DNA of 64,000 bases, from assembly GCF_001187865.1 (NCBI RefSeq), contig NZ_LGIT01000009.1, forward strand, positions 1,364,001-1,428,000, read 5' to 3'. The first letter of the stretch is position 1; each line of letters opens with the position of its first letter. This stretch comes from Klebsiella sp. RIT-PI-d. GTDB lineage: Bacteria > Pseudomonadota > Gammaproteobacteria > Enterobacterales > Enterobacteriaceae. Of the stretch, positions 38,552 to 50,837 are shown piece after piece. Both the position numbers and the translations under genes were made by a program. The notes under the pieces were generated by a model, which saw only the letters and a list, made by a program, of their open reading frames with translations, was not told where the DNA came from and ran no database searches.

Positions 38552-39394
38552 TTATTCCTGCGGGCAAAACTGCCCCAGCGTCAGGCGATCGTTACCGCCA
38601 TAATCCCGGCACGTTTCCACCTGCTGATAGCCCGCCGCGTTAAATAGTGCCCGTACGGCTTCGCCCTGCTGCCAGCCATGCTCGACTAACACATAGCCTG
38701 CCGGTAGCAGGTGTTCCCGCGCGGTGGTAATGATGTGCGCGAGGTCGGCCAGCCCCTCCTGCCCTGCAATCAGCGCGCTTTTGGGCTCAAAGCGCACATC
38801 CCCCTGCCCCAGATGCGGATCGGCCTCATCAATATAGGGGGGGTTACTCACGATAATGGCGAAACGTTGCCCGGAAAGCGCACTGAACCAGTGACTCTGC
38901 ATCAGCGTTACGTTGCGGATATCCAGATGCTGTGCATTGCGTGTGGCCAGCGCCACGGCGTCAGGATGGAAATCCACCGCCGTAACAGCACAATCCGGAC
39001 GCTCGGTCGCCAGCGCCAGGGCAATGGCCCCGGTTCCAGTGCCAAGATCGAGGATCTGACACGGCTCAGCCGGGAGGCGTACCAGCGCCTGTTCGACCAG
39101 GCATTCGGTGTCCGGGCGCGGGATCAGGGTTGCGGGAGAGACAAACAGCGGCAGCGACCAGAACTCACGCTGACCGGTCAGATGCGCGATGGGTTCGCCG
39201 CGCTCGCGCCGCATCAGCAATGCTTCCAGCTGCTCAAGCTCGGTGGTCTTCAGCATGGTTTCGGCAAAGGCGAGAATAAATGTTCTTGCCCGCCCGGTAA
39301 CATAGCCCAGCAAAATCTCCGCGTCGCGACGTGGACTTTCGCTGGCACTCAGTCTGTCAACGGCCAGCCGTAACCACTGCTGAAAATCCATCAT
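38552..39394 (-). CDS. prmC: Peptide chain release factor N5-glutamine methyltransferase
   Basis: Methylates the Gln of the GGQ motif in release factors RF1 and RF2 with SAM. N-terminal helical domain, then a Rossmann MTase domain with [14 protein letters not shown] and the catalytic NPPY motif ([13 protein letters not shown]). 280 residues. The start overlaps the prfA stop (AATGATG); either of two ATGs could be used. Confidence 0.96.
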   Translation of the reverse strand: MMDFQQWLRLAVDRLSASESPRRDAEILLGYVTGRARTFILAFAETMLKTTELEQLEALLMRRERGEPIAHLTGQREFWSLPLFVSPATLIPRPDTECLVEQALVRLPAEPCQILDLGTGTGAIALALATERPDCAVTAVDFHPDAVALATRNAQHLDIRNVTLMQSHWFSALSGQRFAIIVSNPPYIDEADPHLGQGDVRFEPKSALIAGQEGLADLAHIITTAREHLLPAGYVLVEHGWQQGEAVRALFNAAGYQQVETCRDYGGNDRLTLGQFCPQE

Positions 39395-40473
39395 TCCTGA
39401 TCGGCCAATGCCGCCAGTTGATCGGCCTGGAATTCCTGCACGATAGGCTCAATCAGCATATCCAGCTTGCCTTCCATCGCTTCATCCAGACGGTAGAGCG
39501 TCAGGTTGATACGGTGATCCGTTACGCGCCCCTGCGGGAAGTTGTAGGTCCGGTTACGGTCACTGCGATCGCCGCTGCCGAGCAGGTTACGGCGAGTTGA
39601 CGCTTCCGCCTGCTGGCGACGGGCTACTTCTGCGGCCCGGATACGCGCCCCGAGCACTGACATCGCTTTGGCTTTGTTTTTGTGCTGGGAACGTTCATCC
39701 TGACACTCCACCACAATTCCGGTCGGCAAGTGCGTAATACGTATAGCGGAATCGGTGGTGTTAACGTGCTGACCGCCCGCGCCCGAGGAGCGGAAGGTAT
39801 CAATACGCAGATCCGCCGGGTTGATATCCGGCATTTCCGCTTCCGGCAACTCCGGCATCACCGCGACGGTACAGGCTGAGGTATGAATGCGACCCTGAGA
39901 TTCTGTCGCCGGGACGCGCTGCACCCGATGACCGCCAGATTCAAATTTCAGGCGGCCGTAAACGCCATCGCCGCTGATTTTGGCAATCCCTTCTTTATAC
40001 CCGCCGTGTTCGCCTTCGTTAGCGCTGATTATCTCCACGCGCCAGCGGCGGGATTCGGCATAACGGCTATACATGCGAAACAGATCGCCGGCAAACAGCG
40101 CCGCTTCGTCACCGCCGGTGCCGGCACGAACTTCAACAAACGCATTGCGTTCGTCATCAGGATCTTTCGGCAGAAGTAACAATTGTAATTGCTGCTCCAG
40201 CTGCTCACTTTTTTCTTTGGCATCGCGCATCTCTTCCTGCGCCATTTCGCGCATTTCGGGATCGTCGAGCATCAGTTGCGCGGTTTCAATGTCTTCCTGA
40301 ACCTGTTGCCAGTCAGTAAAGCAGCGTGAAACATCGCTAAGCTGCGCGTACTCCCGCGACAGCGCCCGGAACCGCTCCTGGTCGGCGATGGTTCCCGCAG
40401 CGCCCAGCAGCGCCTGAACTTCTTCATGGCGCTCGTGCAGAGCTTCCAGTTTAGCAACAATAGAAGGCTTCAT
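39391..40473 (-). CDS. prfA: Peptide chain release factor 1
   Basis: Terminates translation at UAA and UAG. The 360-residue length equals K-12 RF1. The codon-recognition tripeptide PAT is seen in RVPATESQG and the catalytic GGQ in [16 protein letters not shown]. Placed between hemA and prmC, which modifies it. Confidence 0.98.
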   Translation of the reverse strand: MKPSIVAKLEALHERHEEVQALLGAAGTIADQERFRALSREYAQLSDVSRCFTDWQQVQEDIETAQLMLDDPEMREMAQEEMRDAKEKSEQLEQQLQLLLLPKDPDDERNAFVEVRAGTGGDEAALFAGDLFRMYSRYAESRRWRVEIISANEGEHGGYKEGIAKISGDGVYGRLKFESGGHRVQRVPATESQGRIHTSACTVAVMPELPEAEMPDINPADLRIDTFRSSGAGGQHVNTTDSAIRITHLPTGIVVECQDERSQHKNKAKAMSVLGARIRAAEVARRQQAEASTRRNLLGSGDRSDRNRTYNFPQGRVTDHRINLTLYRLDEAMEGKLDMLIEPIVQEFQADQLAALADQE

Positions 40474-40508
40474 AGGCGTTAATGCACCCTGTTATAAGAA
40501 TGGTTGTG

Positions 40509-41765
40509 CTACTCCAGCCCGAGGCTGTCGCGCAAAATATGCAGGCGATCGTCATCCCCGTCACGGGCAGCCTGCTGGAGAGATTTGGTTGGTGCGTGGA
40601 TCAGGCGGTTGGTTAATTTACGCGCCAGATCCTGCATAATGGCCTGCGCGTCGCCTCCCTGTTGCAGAGACGCCAGCGCTTTAGCCGTCAGTTCATCACG
40701 CACTGACTCGGCCTGGCTGCGGTACTCGCGGATGCTGAAGCTGGCGCTTTGCGCGCGCAGCCACGCCATAAACTCACTGGCTTCCTGTTCCACGATGGTT
40801 TCAGCCTGTACGGCGGCGGCTTTACGCTGCGCCATATTGTGCTGAATAATATTTTGCAAATCGTCAACGCTGTAGAGATACGCGTTAGACAGTTTGCCAA
40901 CATCAGGTTCGACGTCACGCGGGACGGCGATATCTACCAGCAGCATCGGCTGGTTGCGGCGGGCTTTGAGCGCGCGCTCGACCATACCTTTACCGATAAT
41001 CGGCAGCGGGCTGGCGGTGGAACTGATAATGATATCCGCTTCCTGCAAACGAACATCGACGTCACTTAAGGCGATGACTTCTGCGCCAACTTCATCCGCC
41101 AGCGCTTGTGCCCGTTCCCGGGTACGGTTGGCGATGATCATTTTGCTGACGCGATGTTCACGCAGATGTCGGGCCACCAGTTCAATGGTTTCACCCGCGC
41201 CAACCAGCATCACGGTAACGGTAGAAAGCGATTCGAAAATCTGTCGCGCCAGCGTACAGGCGGCGAACGCCACGGAGACTGCGCTGGCACCGATGTCGGT
41301 TTCGGTACGTACCCGTTTGGCTACGGAGAAGGATTTCTGGAACACGCGTTCCAGCTCGCTGACGTTAAGATGCCCGCGCTCGGAGTCAGCAAACGCTTTT
41401 TTTACCTGACCGAGAATTTGCGGCTCACCGAGCACCAGGGAGTCGAGGCCGCTGGCCACGCGCATCAAATGGCTTACCGCATCGTTGTCCTGATGCCAGT
41501 AGAGGCTATTGCGCACTTCATCTTCATTGAGATTATGATACTCGCACAGCCAGCGAATCAGCCTCTCACGCAGATCGCTTTGCTCTTCAACGCTCAGATA
41601 GAGTTCGGTACGGTTACACGTTGACAGCACTACGCCGCCCTGCACCATTGGCTGCGCCAGCAGGCTTTCCAGCGCCTGGTCGAGCGTATCCGGCGCGAAC
41701 GCCACGCGTTCACGCAGTGCGACAGGTGCTGTTTTGTGATTGATGCCAAGCGCTAAAAGGGTCAT
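40509..41765 (-). CDS. hemA: Glutamyl-tRNA reductase
   Basis: First committed step of C5 haem biosynthesis: reduces glutamyl-tRNA to glutamate-1-semialdehyde with NADPH. Catalytic Cys50 is in [11 protein letters not shown]; the NADPH-binding [17 protein letters not shown] and the C-terminal dimerisation helices follow. The start [14 protein letters not shown] (418 residues) is conserved; the frame is open 14 codons further upstream. Regulated proteolysis via the N-terminus is known in Salmonella. Divergent from lolB. Confidence 0.97.
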   Translation of the reverse strand: MTLLALGINHKTAPVALRERVAFAPDTLDQALESLLAQPMVQGGVVLSTCNRTELYLSVEEQSDLRERLIRWLCEYHNLNEDEVRNSLYWHQDNDAVSHLMRVASGLDSLVLGEPQILGQVKKAFADSERGHLNVSELERVFQKSFSVAKRVRTETDIGASAVSVAFAACTLARQIFESLSTVTVMLVGAGETIELVARHLREHRVSKMIIANRTRERAQALADEVGAEVIALSDVDVRLQEADIIISSTASPLPIIGKGMVERALKARRNQPMLLVDIAVPRDVEPDVGKLSNAYLYSVDDLQNIIQHNMAQRKAAAVQAETIVEQEASEFMAWLRAQSASFSIREYRSQAESVRDELTAKALASLQQGGDAQAIMQDLARKLTNRLIHAPTKSLQQAARDGDDDRLHILRDSLGLE

Positions 41766-41960
41766 GTGTGCGGGAGTAGTACCAGCGTTGATAAGGTTAG
41801 CCTGCACGCATCATACAGGATGCGCGGAATCAATAAAAGGGACGCTATCCTTTTGGAGTAATTAGCGATAATGGTATTTAAGATAACGTGAACGTAGACG
41901 GTATCTTACGGTAACGCTAGCATTAAGTGTTAACTCCGCAACGTACATCAAGGATTTACG

Positions 41961-42578
41961 ATGATCAAAAGCCGTTTATTACGCCTGCTGCCGCTAACCG
42001 CGCTGGTTCTGAGCGCCTGTGTCTCTCATCAACCAAAAGGCCCGGCGACCAGCCCGGACTCGCCGCAGTGGCGTCAGCATCAGCAGGAGATCCGCCAGCT
42101 TAATCAGTACCAGACGCGCGGAGCGTTTGCCTTTATTTCCGATCAGCAAAAAGTCTATGCCCGTTTCTTCTGGCAGCAAACCGGCCAGGACCGCTATCGT
42201 CTGCTGCTCACGAATCCGCTGGGCAGTACTGAACTTGAGCTGAAAGCCCAGCCAGGTTCAGTAGAGCTGGTCGATAACAAAGGTCAACACTATACCGCCG
42301 ACGATGCTGAAGAGATGATCGGTAAACTGACTGGAATGCCTATTCCGCTAAACAGTCTGCGTCAGTGGATACTGGGTCTGCCGGGCGATGCCACCGATTA
42401 TAAACTCGATAGTCAGTACCGTCTGAGCGAAGTGAACTATGCGCAGAATGGCAAGACCTGGAAAGTGGTTTACAGCGGTTACGACAGTAAAACGCAGCCT
42501 GCCCTGCCGTCTAATATGGAACTGACGCAAGGTTCTTCGCGCATCAAACTCAAAATGGATAACTGGATCGTTAAATGA
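41961..42578 (+). CDS. lolB: Outer membrane lipoprotein receptor LolB
   Basis: Accepts lipoproteins from LolA and inserts them in the outer membrane. Lipoprotein signal with lipobox LSAC, Cys20 acylated. 205 residues, with the conserved [20 protein letters not shown] and [10 protein letters not shown] segments. The stop overlaps the ispE start by 4 bases (ATGA). Confidence 0.96.
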   Translation: MIKSRLLRLLPLTALVLSACVSHQPKGPATSPDSPQWRQHQQEIRQLNQYQTRGAFAFISDQQKVYARFFWQQTGQDRYRLLLTNPLGSTELELKAQPGSVELVDNKGQHYTADDAEEMIGKLTGMPIPLNSLRQWILGLPGDATDYKLDSQYRLSEVNYAQNGKTWKVVYSGYDSKTQPALPSNMELTQGSSRIKLKMDNWIVK

Positions 42579-43444
42579 CGTTACGCTTGCCCTCACCGGC
42601 GAAACTGAATCTCTTTTTGTATGTAACCGGCCAGCGTGCCGATGGCTATCACACGCTGCAAACGCTGTTTCAGTTTCTCGATTACGGCGATACGCTAAGC
42701 TTCACACTGCGTCAGGATGGCCAGGTATGCCTGCTGACGCCGGTTGACGGCGTGCCGAATGACGAAAATCTGATCGTGCGCGCCGCCCACTTGCTGATGC
42801 AGGCCGCGCAGCAAAGCCAGCGTCTGCCAGAAGGCTGCGGGGCCGATATCGGCATAGAGAAGCGTCTGCCGATGGGCGGCGGACTGGGCGGCGGTTCGTC
42901 GAATGCGGCAACGGTGCTGGTGGCGCTTAATACGCTCTGGCGGTGTGGTCTGTCAGTCGACGAACTGGCCACGCTGGGTTTAACCCTCGGGGCAGACGTT
43001 CCGGTTTTCGTTCATGGCCATGCCGCCTTTGCTGAGGGCGTCGGCGAAGTCCTGACGCCGGTGACGGTCGCGGAAAAATGGTATCTGGTGGCGCACCCCG
43101 GGGTCAGTATTCCGACGCCGGTGATTTTTAAAGACCCGGATCTGTTACGTAATACGCCAAAAAGGTCAATTGAAACGTTATTAAAATGTGAATTCAGCAA
43201 TGATTGCGAGGTTATCGCAAGAAAACGTTTTCATGAGGTTGATGCGGCGCTTTCCTGGCTGTTAGAATACGCGCCGTCGCGCCTGACTGGCACAGGAGCC
43301 TGTGTCTTTGCTGAATTCGAGACCGAATCTGCTGCTCGTCAGGTGCTAGAGCAAGCCCCGGAATGGCTGCACGGCTTTGTTGCGCGTGGTGTGAACCACT
43401 CACCGCTTCAGCAAACCCTTTCGGAGCTCACTGAGTTTCGGTGA
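42575..43444 (+). CDS. ispE: 4-diphosphocytidyl-2-C-methyl-D-erythritol kinase
   Basis: GHMP kinase of the MEP isoprenoid pathway that phosphorylates CDP-ME. The ATP loop [15 protein letters not shown] and the N-terminal [20 protein letters not shown] are typical. 289 residues, a few longer than K-12 IspE at the C-terminus. Translationally coupled to lolB. Confidence 0.96.
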   Translation: MTLRLPSPAKLNLFLYVTGQRADGYHTLQTLFQFLDYGDTLSFTLRQDGQVCLLTPVDGVPNDENLIVRAAHLLMQAAQQSQRLPEGCGADIGIEKRLPMGGGLGGGSSNAATVLVALNTLWRCGLSVDELATLGLTLGADVPVFVHGHAAFAEGVGEVLTPVTVAEKWYLVAHPGVSIPTPVIFKDPDLLRNTPKRSIETLLKCEFSNDCEVIARKRFHEVDAALSWLLEYAPSRLTGTGACVFAEFETESAARQVLEQAPEWLHGFVARGVNHSPLQQTLSELTEFR

Positions 43445-44518
<1,074 letters not shown>

Positions 44519-44535
44519 TCGGGCCAGTATAAAAG

Positions 44536-44557
44536 ACCCGCTACGGCGGGTTTTTTT
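44536..44557 (+). terminator. Rho-independent terminator of prs
   Basis: ACCCGC-tac(g)-GCGGGT stem followed by seven T residues, 18 bases after the stop. Confidence 0.9.
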
Positions 44558-44641
44558 ATCTGTTATCTTTATTTGTATGACTAATGCCTCCGTTATCGGT
44601 GCCGTCACTGACTGATAATGCGCTCACGGACGATCACCCTG

Positions 44642-46333
44642 GTGAAAAATATTCTCTCTACACATGTGATGCCTTTTCGTGCGCTCATAGACGCGTGCTG
44701 GAAAGAGAAATATACCGGCTCACGCTTCATACGCGATGTGATTGCGGGTATTACCGTCGGTATTATTGCCATTCCACTGGCGATGGCACTGGCTATTGCC
44801 AGCGGCGTCGCGCCTCAGTACGGACTTTATACGTCTGCCGTCGCCGGCATTGTGATCGCCCTTAGCGGCGGATCGCGCTTCAGCGTCTCTGGCCCGACCG
44901 CCGCCTTTGTGGTCATTCTTTATCCGGTTGCCCAACAATTTGGGCTGGCTGGCCTGCTGGTGGCAACCCTGATGTCCGGCGTATTTCTGGTTCTGTTCGG
45001 GCTGGCACGTTTTGGCCGATTAATCGAATATATCCCGCTTTCCGTCACCCTCGGCTTTACTTCCGGGATCGGCATAACTATCGGTACTATGCAGATCAAA
45101 GACTTTCTCGGTCTGCAAATGGCGCACGTACCGGAACACTACTTACAAAAAGTCGGTGCGCTGGTGATGGCGCTGCCGACGATCAACCCAGGCGACGCCG
45201 CTATCGGCATCGTCACTCTGGCCACGCTTATCTTCTGGCCGCGGCTGGGCATACGCGTGCCCGGACATCTCCCCGCGCTGCTGGCGGGCTGCGCGGTGAT
45301 GGTCATTGTTAACCTGATGGGGGCTAACGTTGCCACTATCGGATCGCAGTTTCACTATGTGCTGGCTGACGGTTCAACCGGTAACGGAATTCCGCAACTG
45401 CTGCCGCAGCTCATCTTGCCGTGGGATCTACCCGGCTCGAGCTTTACCCTGAGCTGGAATTCACTGCAGGCGCTGCTTCCTGCGGCATTCTCAATGGCCA
45501 TGCTGGGGGCAATCGAATCACTGCTTTGCGCCGTGGTGCTGGACGGTATGACCGGTACCAAACATAAAGCTAATAGCGAGCTGATTGGTCAGGGTCTTGG
45601 CAACCTTATCGCTCCGTTTTTTGGCGGCATTACCGCCACCGCCGCGATTGCGCGTTCAGCGGCAAACGTACGGGCGGGAGCAACCTCTCCAGTATCTGCG
45701 ATTATCCACTCGGTGCTGGTGATCCTCGCCCTGCTGGTGCTGGCTCCGCTACTTTCATGGCTTCCGCTTTCGGCCATGGCAGCGCTGCTGCTGATGGTGG
45801 CGTGGAATATGAGCGAGGCGCATAAAGTCATCAACCTGCTGCGCCGTGCGCCAGTCGACGACATTATTGTGATGCTCATCTGCATGTCGCTGACTGTACT
45901 GTTTGATATGGTGGTGGCCATTAGCGTGGGTATTGTGCTGGCGTCCCTGCTCTTTATGCGCCGTATTGCCCGCATGACGCGCTTTGCTGCGGTTAACGTT
46001 ACTGTCCCGGACGATGTGCTGGTTCTGCGCGTCATTGGCCCGCTGTTTTTTGCTGCGGCTGACGGGTTATTTACTGAACTGGAATCGCGCATTGCAGGCA
46101 AGCGCATTGTGATCCTGAGCTGGGACGCGGTGCCTGTTCTTGACGCCGGTGGTCTGGATGCATTCCAGCGTTTTATTAGCAGACTGCCGGAGGGATGTGA
46201 ACTGCGGGTGACCAATCTGGAGTTTCAGCCGCTGCGCACGATGGCGCGGGCAGCCATAAAACCGGTGCCAGGACGTCTGGCGTTTTATCCCGACCGCGAT
46301 GCGGCTCTGGCGAACCTGTCGGCGTCAGTATAA
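44642..46333 (+). CDS. dauA: C4-dicarboxylic acid transporter DauA (SulP family)
   Basis: Inner-membrane SLC26/SulP transporter, called ychM in older K-12 annotation, that takes up succinate and related acids aerobically. About 12-14 membrane segments (from [17 protein letters not shown] to the [15 protein letters not shown] region), then a cytoplasmic STAS domain (about 440-550; [18 protein letters not shown]). The start is uncertain: a GTG at 44642 aligns with the K-12 start, while an ATG at 44618 would add eight residues; neither has a strong ribosome-binding site. Separate terminator follows. Confidence 0.94.
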   Translation: MKNILSTHVMPFRALIDACWKEKYTGSRFIRDVIAGITVGIIAIPLAMALAIASGVAPQYGLYTSAVAGIVIALSGGSRFSVSGPTAAFVVILYPVAQQFGLAGLLVATLMSGVFLVLFGLARFGRLIEYIPLSVTLGFTSGIGITIGTMQIKDFLGLQMAHVPEHYLQKVGALVMALPTINPGDAAIGIVTLATLIFWPRLGIRVPGHLPALLAGCAVMVIVNLMGANVATIGSQFHYVLADGSTGNGIPQLLPQLILPWDLPGSSFTLSWNSLQALLPAAFSMAMLGAIESLLCAVVLDGMTGTKHKANSELIGQGLGNLIAPFFGGITATAAIARSAANVRAGATSPVSAIIHSVLVILALLVLAPLLSWLPLSAMAALLLMVAWNMSEAHKVINLLRRAPVDDIIVMLICMSLTVLFDMVVAISVGIVLASLLFMRRIARMTRFAAVNVTVPDDVLVLRVIGPLFFAAADGLFTELESRIAGKRIVILSWDAVPVLDAGGLDAFQRFISRLPEGCELRVTNLEFQPLRTMARAAIKPVPGRLAFYPDRDAALANLSASV

Positions 46334-46338
46334 AACCG

Positions 46339-46369
46339 AAAACGGCGCTCAACAGAGTGCCGTTTTTTT
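46339..46369 (+). terminator. Rho-independent terminator of dauA
   Basis: AACGGC(G)CTC / GAG(T)GCCGTT hairpin with a T run, directly after the dauA stop; it may also serve ychH from the other side. Confidence 0.8.
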
Positions 46370-46377
46370 ATGCCTGA

Positions 46378-46650
46378 TTAGCTGGGGCGGCCATCGCGAC
46401 GACAGCGTTTATCGTAATGACGAATCCACCAGTAGCGATCGCTAATTTGCTCATGCCCACCGATACGTGCGCCAGCTACCCACAGGATTGCACCAAGGAA
46501 GATACTAAAAACCGCGCCGTGGGCGAAAAATTGTGGCAGGTTAAGCTGTGGTAGCTGATTTAAAATGGAGTAGCCAACGCCAACTACCATCACCACCAGC
46601 CCTAACACCATCAGTGTGTTACCGCATAACGAAGCGCTTTTACGTTTCAT
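46378..46650 (-). CDS. ychH: Stress-induced inner membrane protein YchH
   Basis: A 90-residue protein with two membrane helices (about 12-32 and 44-62) and a basic C-terminus with DRYWWIRHYDKRCRR. K-12 YchH is CRP-activated and stress-related; possible CRP half-sites (TGTGAT) lie in the 250 bases upstream but I did not assign one. Convergent with dauA, divergent from pth. Confidence 0.93.
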   Translation of the reverse strand: MKRKSASLCGNTLMVLGLVVMVVGVGYSILNQLPQLNLPQFFAHGAVFSIFLGAILWVAGARIGGHEQISDRYWWIRHYDKRCRRDGRPS

Positions 46651-46906
46651 ATGAACCTCCGGGTCGTCAGGTGGAAAGGAAACCCCTTTTCCGTATAGCT
46701 AAAGTATAGTCACCTGCCCCCTCGGGGATTGCGTAACGGATCACATTACCAAATATAAAGTCAACATAAATTTACAAACAAGCCATTGAATCACATCAAT
46801 TTCTAATAATTCAGCATGGCAATCATCATTAGCGCGCGGAATTTTGTCATTGCCCGCCGCAGACAGTACACTACGCGCATAATATCGACCCTTCGGAAAT
46901 AAATAC

Positions 46907-47491
46907 GTGAGCATAAAACTGATTGTCGGCCTGGCGAATCCCGGCGCGGAATATGCGGCAACGCGTCATAACGCGGGTGCCTGGTATGTGGATCTTCTGG
47001 CGGAACGTTACCGCGCTCCCCTGCGCGAAGAAGGTAAATTTTTTGGCTTTACCTCGCGCATTTCGCTGGCAGGCGAAGATGTCCGTCTGCTGGTGCCCAC
47101 CACCTTTATGAACCTGAGCGGCAAAGCCGTTGCCGCCATGGCCACCTTTTACCGCATTAATCCTGATGAAATTCTGGTGGCACATGATGAGCTGGACTTG
47201 CCGCCGGGGGTGGCCAAATTCAAACTGGGCGGTGGGCACGGCGGGCATAACGGCCTGAAAGATATTATAAGTAAACTGGGCAACAACCCCAATTTTCACC
47301 GCTTACGTCTCGGCATTGGTCACCCTGGCGATAAAGACAAAGTCGTCGGCTTTGTGCTGGGAAAACCCCAGGCGGCTGAACAGAAGCTCATTGACGATGC
47401 AATTGACGAAGCGGCGCGCTGTACTGAGGTCTGGCTGAAAGAAGGCCTGACTAAAGCAACTAACCGATTACACGCTTTCCGCGCGCAATAA
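46907..47491 (+). CDS. pth: Peptidyl-tRNA hydrolase
   Basis: Releases tRNA from peptidyl-tRNA dropped by ribosomes. 194 residues with catalytic His20 in [11 protein letters not shown] and Asp93 in [24 protein letters not shown] is conserved. A GTG start, as in K-12. Followed by ychF 116 bases downstream. Confidence 0.97.
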   Translation: MSIKLIVGLANPGAEYAATRHNAGAWYVDLLAERYRAPLREEGKFFGFTSRISLAGEDVRLLVPTTFMNLSGKAVAAMATFYRINPDEILVAHDELDLPPGVAKFKLGGGHGGHNGLKDIISKLGNNPNFHRLRLGIGHPGDKDKVVGFVLGKPQAAEQKLIDDAIDEAARCTEVWLKEGLTKATNRLHAFRAQ

Positions 47492-47607
47492 CCCGCGATG
47501 TGCGGTATTTTTGTCTGGCTCAGTGTATAATGGGCAAAGCTATTTACTTTTCTACAATCTGTTATCGATAACAGGTTGATTATCAAGATATTAAGGTGAT
47601 CTAAATC

Positions 47608-48699
47608 ATGGGATTCAAATGCGGTATCGTTGGCTTACCTAACGTCGGAAAATCCACCCTGTTCAATGCGCTCACCAAAGCCGGTATTGAAGCGGCTAAC
47701 TTCCCGTTCTGTACCATTGAGCCGAACACCGGTGTGGTTCCGATGCCCGATCCGCGTCTGGACAAGCTGGCCGAAATTGTTAAACCGCAGCGCATTCTGC
47801 CGACCACTATGGAATTTGTCGATATCGCAGGTCTGGTGAAAGGCGCGTCTAAAGGCGAAGGCCTGGGAAACCAGTTCCTGACTAACATTCGTGAAACCGA
47901 AGCCATTGGTCACGTTGTTCGCTGCTTTGAAGACGACAATATCATCCACGTGGCGGGTAAAGTTGATCCGGCAGAAGACATCGACACCATCAACACCGAA
48001 CTGGCGCTGGCGGATCTCGACACCTGCGAACGTGCGCTGCACCGGGTATCCAAAAAAGCAAAAGGTGGCGATAAAGACGCTAAAGCTGAACAGGCCGCGC
48101 TGGAGAAGTGTCTGCCGCAGCTGGAAAACGCCGGTATGCTGCGCGCGCTGGACTTAACTGAAGAAGACAAAGCGGCGATCCGTTACCTGAGCTTCCTGAC
48201 CCTGAAGCCAACCATGTACATCGCTAACGTCAACGAAGATGGATTTGAAAACAACCCGTATCTGGATCAGGTCCGCGAGATCGCGGCGAAAGAAGGTTCT
48301 GTGGTTGTCGCCGTCTGCGCCGCTGTTGAATCCGACATCGCTGAATTAGACGATGCCGATCGTGACGAGTTCATGGCCGAGCTGGGCATTGAAGAGCCGG
48401 GCCTTAACCGGGTGATCCGCGCAGGCTACGAGCTGCTTAACCTGCAGACCTATTTCACCGCCGGCGTAAAAGAAGTTCGCGCATGGACCATTCCCGTTGG
48501 CGCCACCGCGCCGCAGGCCGCAGGCAAAATCCACACCGATTTTGAAAAAGGATTTATCCGCGCGCAGACTATCGCCTTTGAAGACTTTATCGCTTACAAA
48601 GGCGAACAGGGCGCGAAGGAAGCCGGCAAAATGCGCGCTGAAGGAAAAGAGTACATCGTCAAAGATGGCGATGTTATGAACTTCCTGTTTAACGTCTAG
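47608..48699 (+). CDS. ychF: Redox-regulated ATPase YchF
   Basis: Obg-family NTPase that binds ATP rather than GTP because the NKxD motif is altered (NVNED here). P-loop [14 protein letters not shown] at 8-21, a coiled-coil insertion ([16 protein letters not shown]) and a C-terminal TGS domain. 363 residues as in E. coli. A strong terminator follows. Confidence 0.98.
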   Translation: MGFKCGIVGLPNVGKSTLFNALTKAGIEAANFPFCTIEPNTGVVPMPDPRLDKLAEIVKPQRILPTTMEFVDIAGLVKGASKGEGLGNQFLTNIRETEAIGHVVRCFEDDNIIHVAGKVDPAEDIDTINTELALADLDTCERALHRVSKKAKGGDKDAKAEQAALEKCLPQLENAGMLRALDLTEEDKAAIRYLSFLTLKPTMYIANVNEDGFENNPYLDQVREIAAKEGSVVVAVCAAVESDIAELDDADRDEFMAELGIEEPGLNRVIRAGYELLNLQTYFTAGVKEVRAWTIPVGATAPQAAGKIHTDFEKGFIRAQTIAFEDFIAYKGEQGAKEAGKMRAEGKEYIVKDGDVMNFLFNV

Positions 48700-48751
48700 C
48701 TAAGTTGTCTCGTGAGGTTTTGCTAAACCTCATAAGATTACCTGGCGCAAT

Positions 48752-48780
48752 AAAATCCACGCCGCGGCGTGGATTTTTTA
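48752..48780 (+). terminator. Rho-independent terminator of ychF
   Basis: AAATCCACGC-cgcg-GCGTGGATTT stem and T run, about 50 bases after the stop. The rest of the 372-base spacer to yeeN is AT-rich with only the yeeN promoter recognised. Confidence 0.9.
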
Positions 48781-48974
48781 TTTCATAAAAGCCCCACGTT
48801 ATCTCCCGTCGCGCCGCTAAAATTTACTGTCCGTATTTATTTCAGATTGTTGTTGTAGATCAATTAACACGAATAAAAAAGACAGCGAAAAAATTCGTAA
48901 ATAGTTTATCGGTGATTGCCGCCATTAATAAAATTAAACGTCATTGCGTCGTATTGTGTCGTTTTTGTTTCTCA

Positions 48975-49004
48975 TAGACGACAAATTACCTGTCATGATA
49001 TAAT
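48975..49004 (+). promoter_or_regulatory. Putative extended -10 promoter of yeeN
   Basis: TGATATAAT (extended -10) at 48996-49004, with a weak TAGACG-like -35 about 18 bases upstream. It lies 68 bases before the GTG start. Confidence 0.5.
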
Positions 49005-49071
49005 GTAACGGAAAATACCCAGGTTAATAACCTGCCAAAAATGTAAATAAATTATCGAGGAGACCATTCCA

Positions 49072-49788
49072 GTGGGACGTAAATGGGCCAATATTGTTGC
49101 TAAAAAAACGGCTAAAGACGGTGCAACGTCTAATGTCTATGCAAAATTCGGTGTAGAAATCTATGCTGCGGCTAAACAGGGTGAACCCGATCCAGAATCA
49201 AACTCAGCGTTAAAATTCGTTATTGAGCGTGCGAAGCAGGCCCAGGTTCCAAAACACGTTATTGATAAAGCTATTGATAAAGCCAAAGGTGGCGGTGACG
49301 AAACATTCGTGCCGGGACGTTATGAAGGCTTTGGCCCCAGTGGTTCCATGGTTATCGCTGAAACGCTGACGTCGAACGTTAATCGCACGATTGCCAATAT
49401 CCGCAACATCTTTAATAAAAAAGGCGGTAATATCGGCGCAGCAGGCGCTGTTAGCTATATGTTCGACAATACGGGAGTCATTGTATTTAAAGGAACCGAT
49501 CCTGATCGTATTTTTGAAATTTTGCTTGAGGCTGAAGTTGATGTCCGTGATGTAACGGAAGAAGAAGGCAACATCATTATTTATACTGAGTCTACGGATC
49601 TTCACAAAGGCATTGCTGCACTAAAAGCAGCTGGCATTACTGAATTTTCAACAACCGAATTAGAACTGATTGCCCAATCAGAAATTGAGCTTTCAGCAGA
49701 AGATTTAGAAACCTTCGAAGGGCTTGTCGATGCTCTTGAAGCGGATGACGATGTTCAAAAAGTCTATCATAACGTTGCGAACCTCTAA
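49072..49788 (+). CDS. yeeN: YebC/PmpR-family protein YeeN
   Basis: A 238-residue paralogue of YebC (TACO1 family: DNA-binding regulators, some aiding translation of proline stretches). It begins [17 protein letters not shown] and has the family's [14 protein letters not shown] and DVTEEEGN segments; length equals K-12 YeeN. GTG start with GAGGAGA nine bases before. The gene is more AT-rich than its neighbours and in K-12 lies near the asn tRNA genes, not beside ychF. Confidence 0.93.
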   Translation: MGRKWANIVAKKTAKDGATSNVYAKFGVEIYAAAKQGEPDPESNSALKFVIERAKQAQVPKHVIDKAIDKAKGGGDETFVPGRYEGFGPSGSMVIAETLTSNVNRTIANIRNIFNKKGGNIGAAGAVSYMFDNTGVIVFKGTDPDRIFEILLEAEVDVRDVTEEEGNIIIYTESTDLHKGIAALKAAGITEFSTTELELIAQSEIELSAEDLETFEGLVDALEADDDVQKVYHNVANL

Positions 49789-49834
49789 TTATAAATTGTA
49801 TTAGTCACGACGCGTTCTGACACATAGCCCTGGT

Positions 49835-49893
49835 TGAGAGTTACCGGTTTAAAAGGATGTCGAATCCTTATGCAAAACGCCAGGTAACTCTCA
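49835..49893. repeat. Nested inverted repeat downstream of yeeN
   Basis: An 11-bp perfect outer stem TGAGAGTTACC (49835-49845) / GGTAACTCTCA (49883-49893) encloses a second stem AAGGAT/ATCCTT at 49853-49869. No T run follows. It lies between yeeN and the convergent isochorismatase gene; function unknown. Confidence 0.75.
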
Positions 49894-49968
49894 TACTCTC
49901 CGATACCATGCTGTCATTCATGACAACTCAGGCTGGCAAAAGCGTATCTGCGACAGCACCGTTCAGCA

Positions 49969-50502
49969 TCAAAAGCGCCAGTCCACGGTTGTGGATAGAG
50001 TCACAAACGGGCCAGCCAGCGTCCGGTTATGATGGTCGATGATGTCCCTGGCCGATAAATTTTCGTTATCCACCGTAGTATGCGCGTCTGAGATCAATAC
50101 GGTGCTAAAACCCAGTTCCGGTGCAGCACGGCAGGTCGTATCAACACAAAATTCGCTCTTCATGCCGACAATAACCAGTTGCTTTACCGCTCTCTCGCGC
50201 AACTGAGGCACTAGCCCGGTATCGCGAAAACAGCTGGGATACTTTTTGATAATGACACTATCCTGCTCAACATCCACGTTAAGTTCAGGCAGCAGATGTG
50301 TTAACGGGCTTTGCGCCGAGAAGGGAGAGCCGTCAGGCCCGGTATGACGGATAAAAAACACCGGGACTTCAGCCCGCCTCGCGTTGTCGATCAGCCGCCT
50401 GATATTGGCCAGCACAGCGTCTGCGCGGTACGGGGAAACCGGCCCTCTGAATAGCCCCTCCTGCATATCAATAACAACTAGCGCGCTTTCAGATAAAATC
50501 AT
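49969..50502 (-). CDS. Isochorismatase-family cysteine hydrolase
   Basis: A 177-residue cytosolic hydrolase. The catalytic triad is visible as Asp in ALVVIDMQ, Lys in VIIKKYPS and Cys in MKSEFCVDTTCRAA. The family includes nicotinamidase, isochorismatase and N-carbamoylsarcosine amidase; the substrate here cannot be told. The frame is open 34 codons upstream, but the ATG at 50502 has GGAG before it. Divergent from the LysR gene. Confidence 0.85.
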   Translation of the reverse strand: MILSESALVVIDMQEGLFRGPVSPYRADAVLANIRRLIDNARRAEVPVFFIRHTGPDGSPFSAQSPLTHLLPELNVDVEQDSVIIKKYPSCFRDTGLVPQLRERAVKQLVIVGMKSEFCVDTTCRAAPELGFSTVLISDAHTTVDNENLSARDIIDHHNRTLAGPFVTLSTTVDWRF

Positions 50503-50837
50503 CGTGTGTCTCCATTCAAATAATATGAACGGAGAGCTGTTATTCCCCGTCCGGTGTGGCGAGGAATGAGGGTCTGCTATGTCAGGCGTCAGCCACAGAT
50601 ACACTCACACCGCCGCAGATTCCGGTGGTGGTGAGGGGCAATGTTCGCTGAGCTGTAATAAGCATTATCTACCTGCAGGTAAATGTTTTCCGGTAAAATA
50701 ACGGCAACGTAGTTGGGTTGCTTTTTCTCTTATAACACCAACTAAGTATCTAATACAATTTTTTACCGTCCTGATCCACTGGCATCAACGCGCTAACCTG
50801 TGGTGATATGAGTATTCACTCATAAACGGGAGAAATA
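50503..50837. other. Divergent intergenic region with a TAGTTGG dyad
   Basis: A 335-base spacer between the isochorismatase and LysR genes. The only clear structure is the inverted repeat TAGTTGG (50710-50716) / CCAACTA (50738-50744) with a 21-base gap; a LysR-type site is possible but unproven. No gene is seen. Confidence 0.4.

Noticed and set aside
49857..50042. 61-codon open frame after yeeN
   Set aside because: Runs through the inverted repeat and into the antisense of the isochorismatase gene; no homology recognised.
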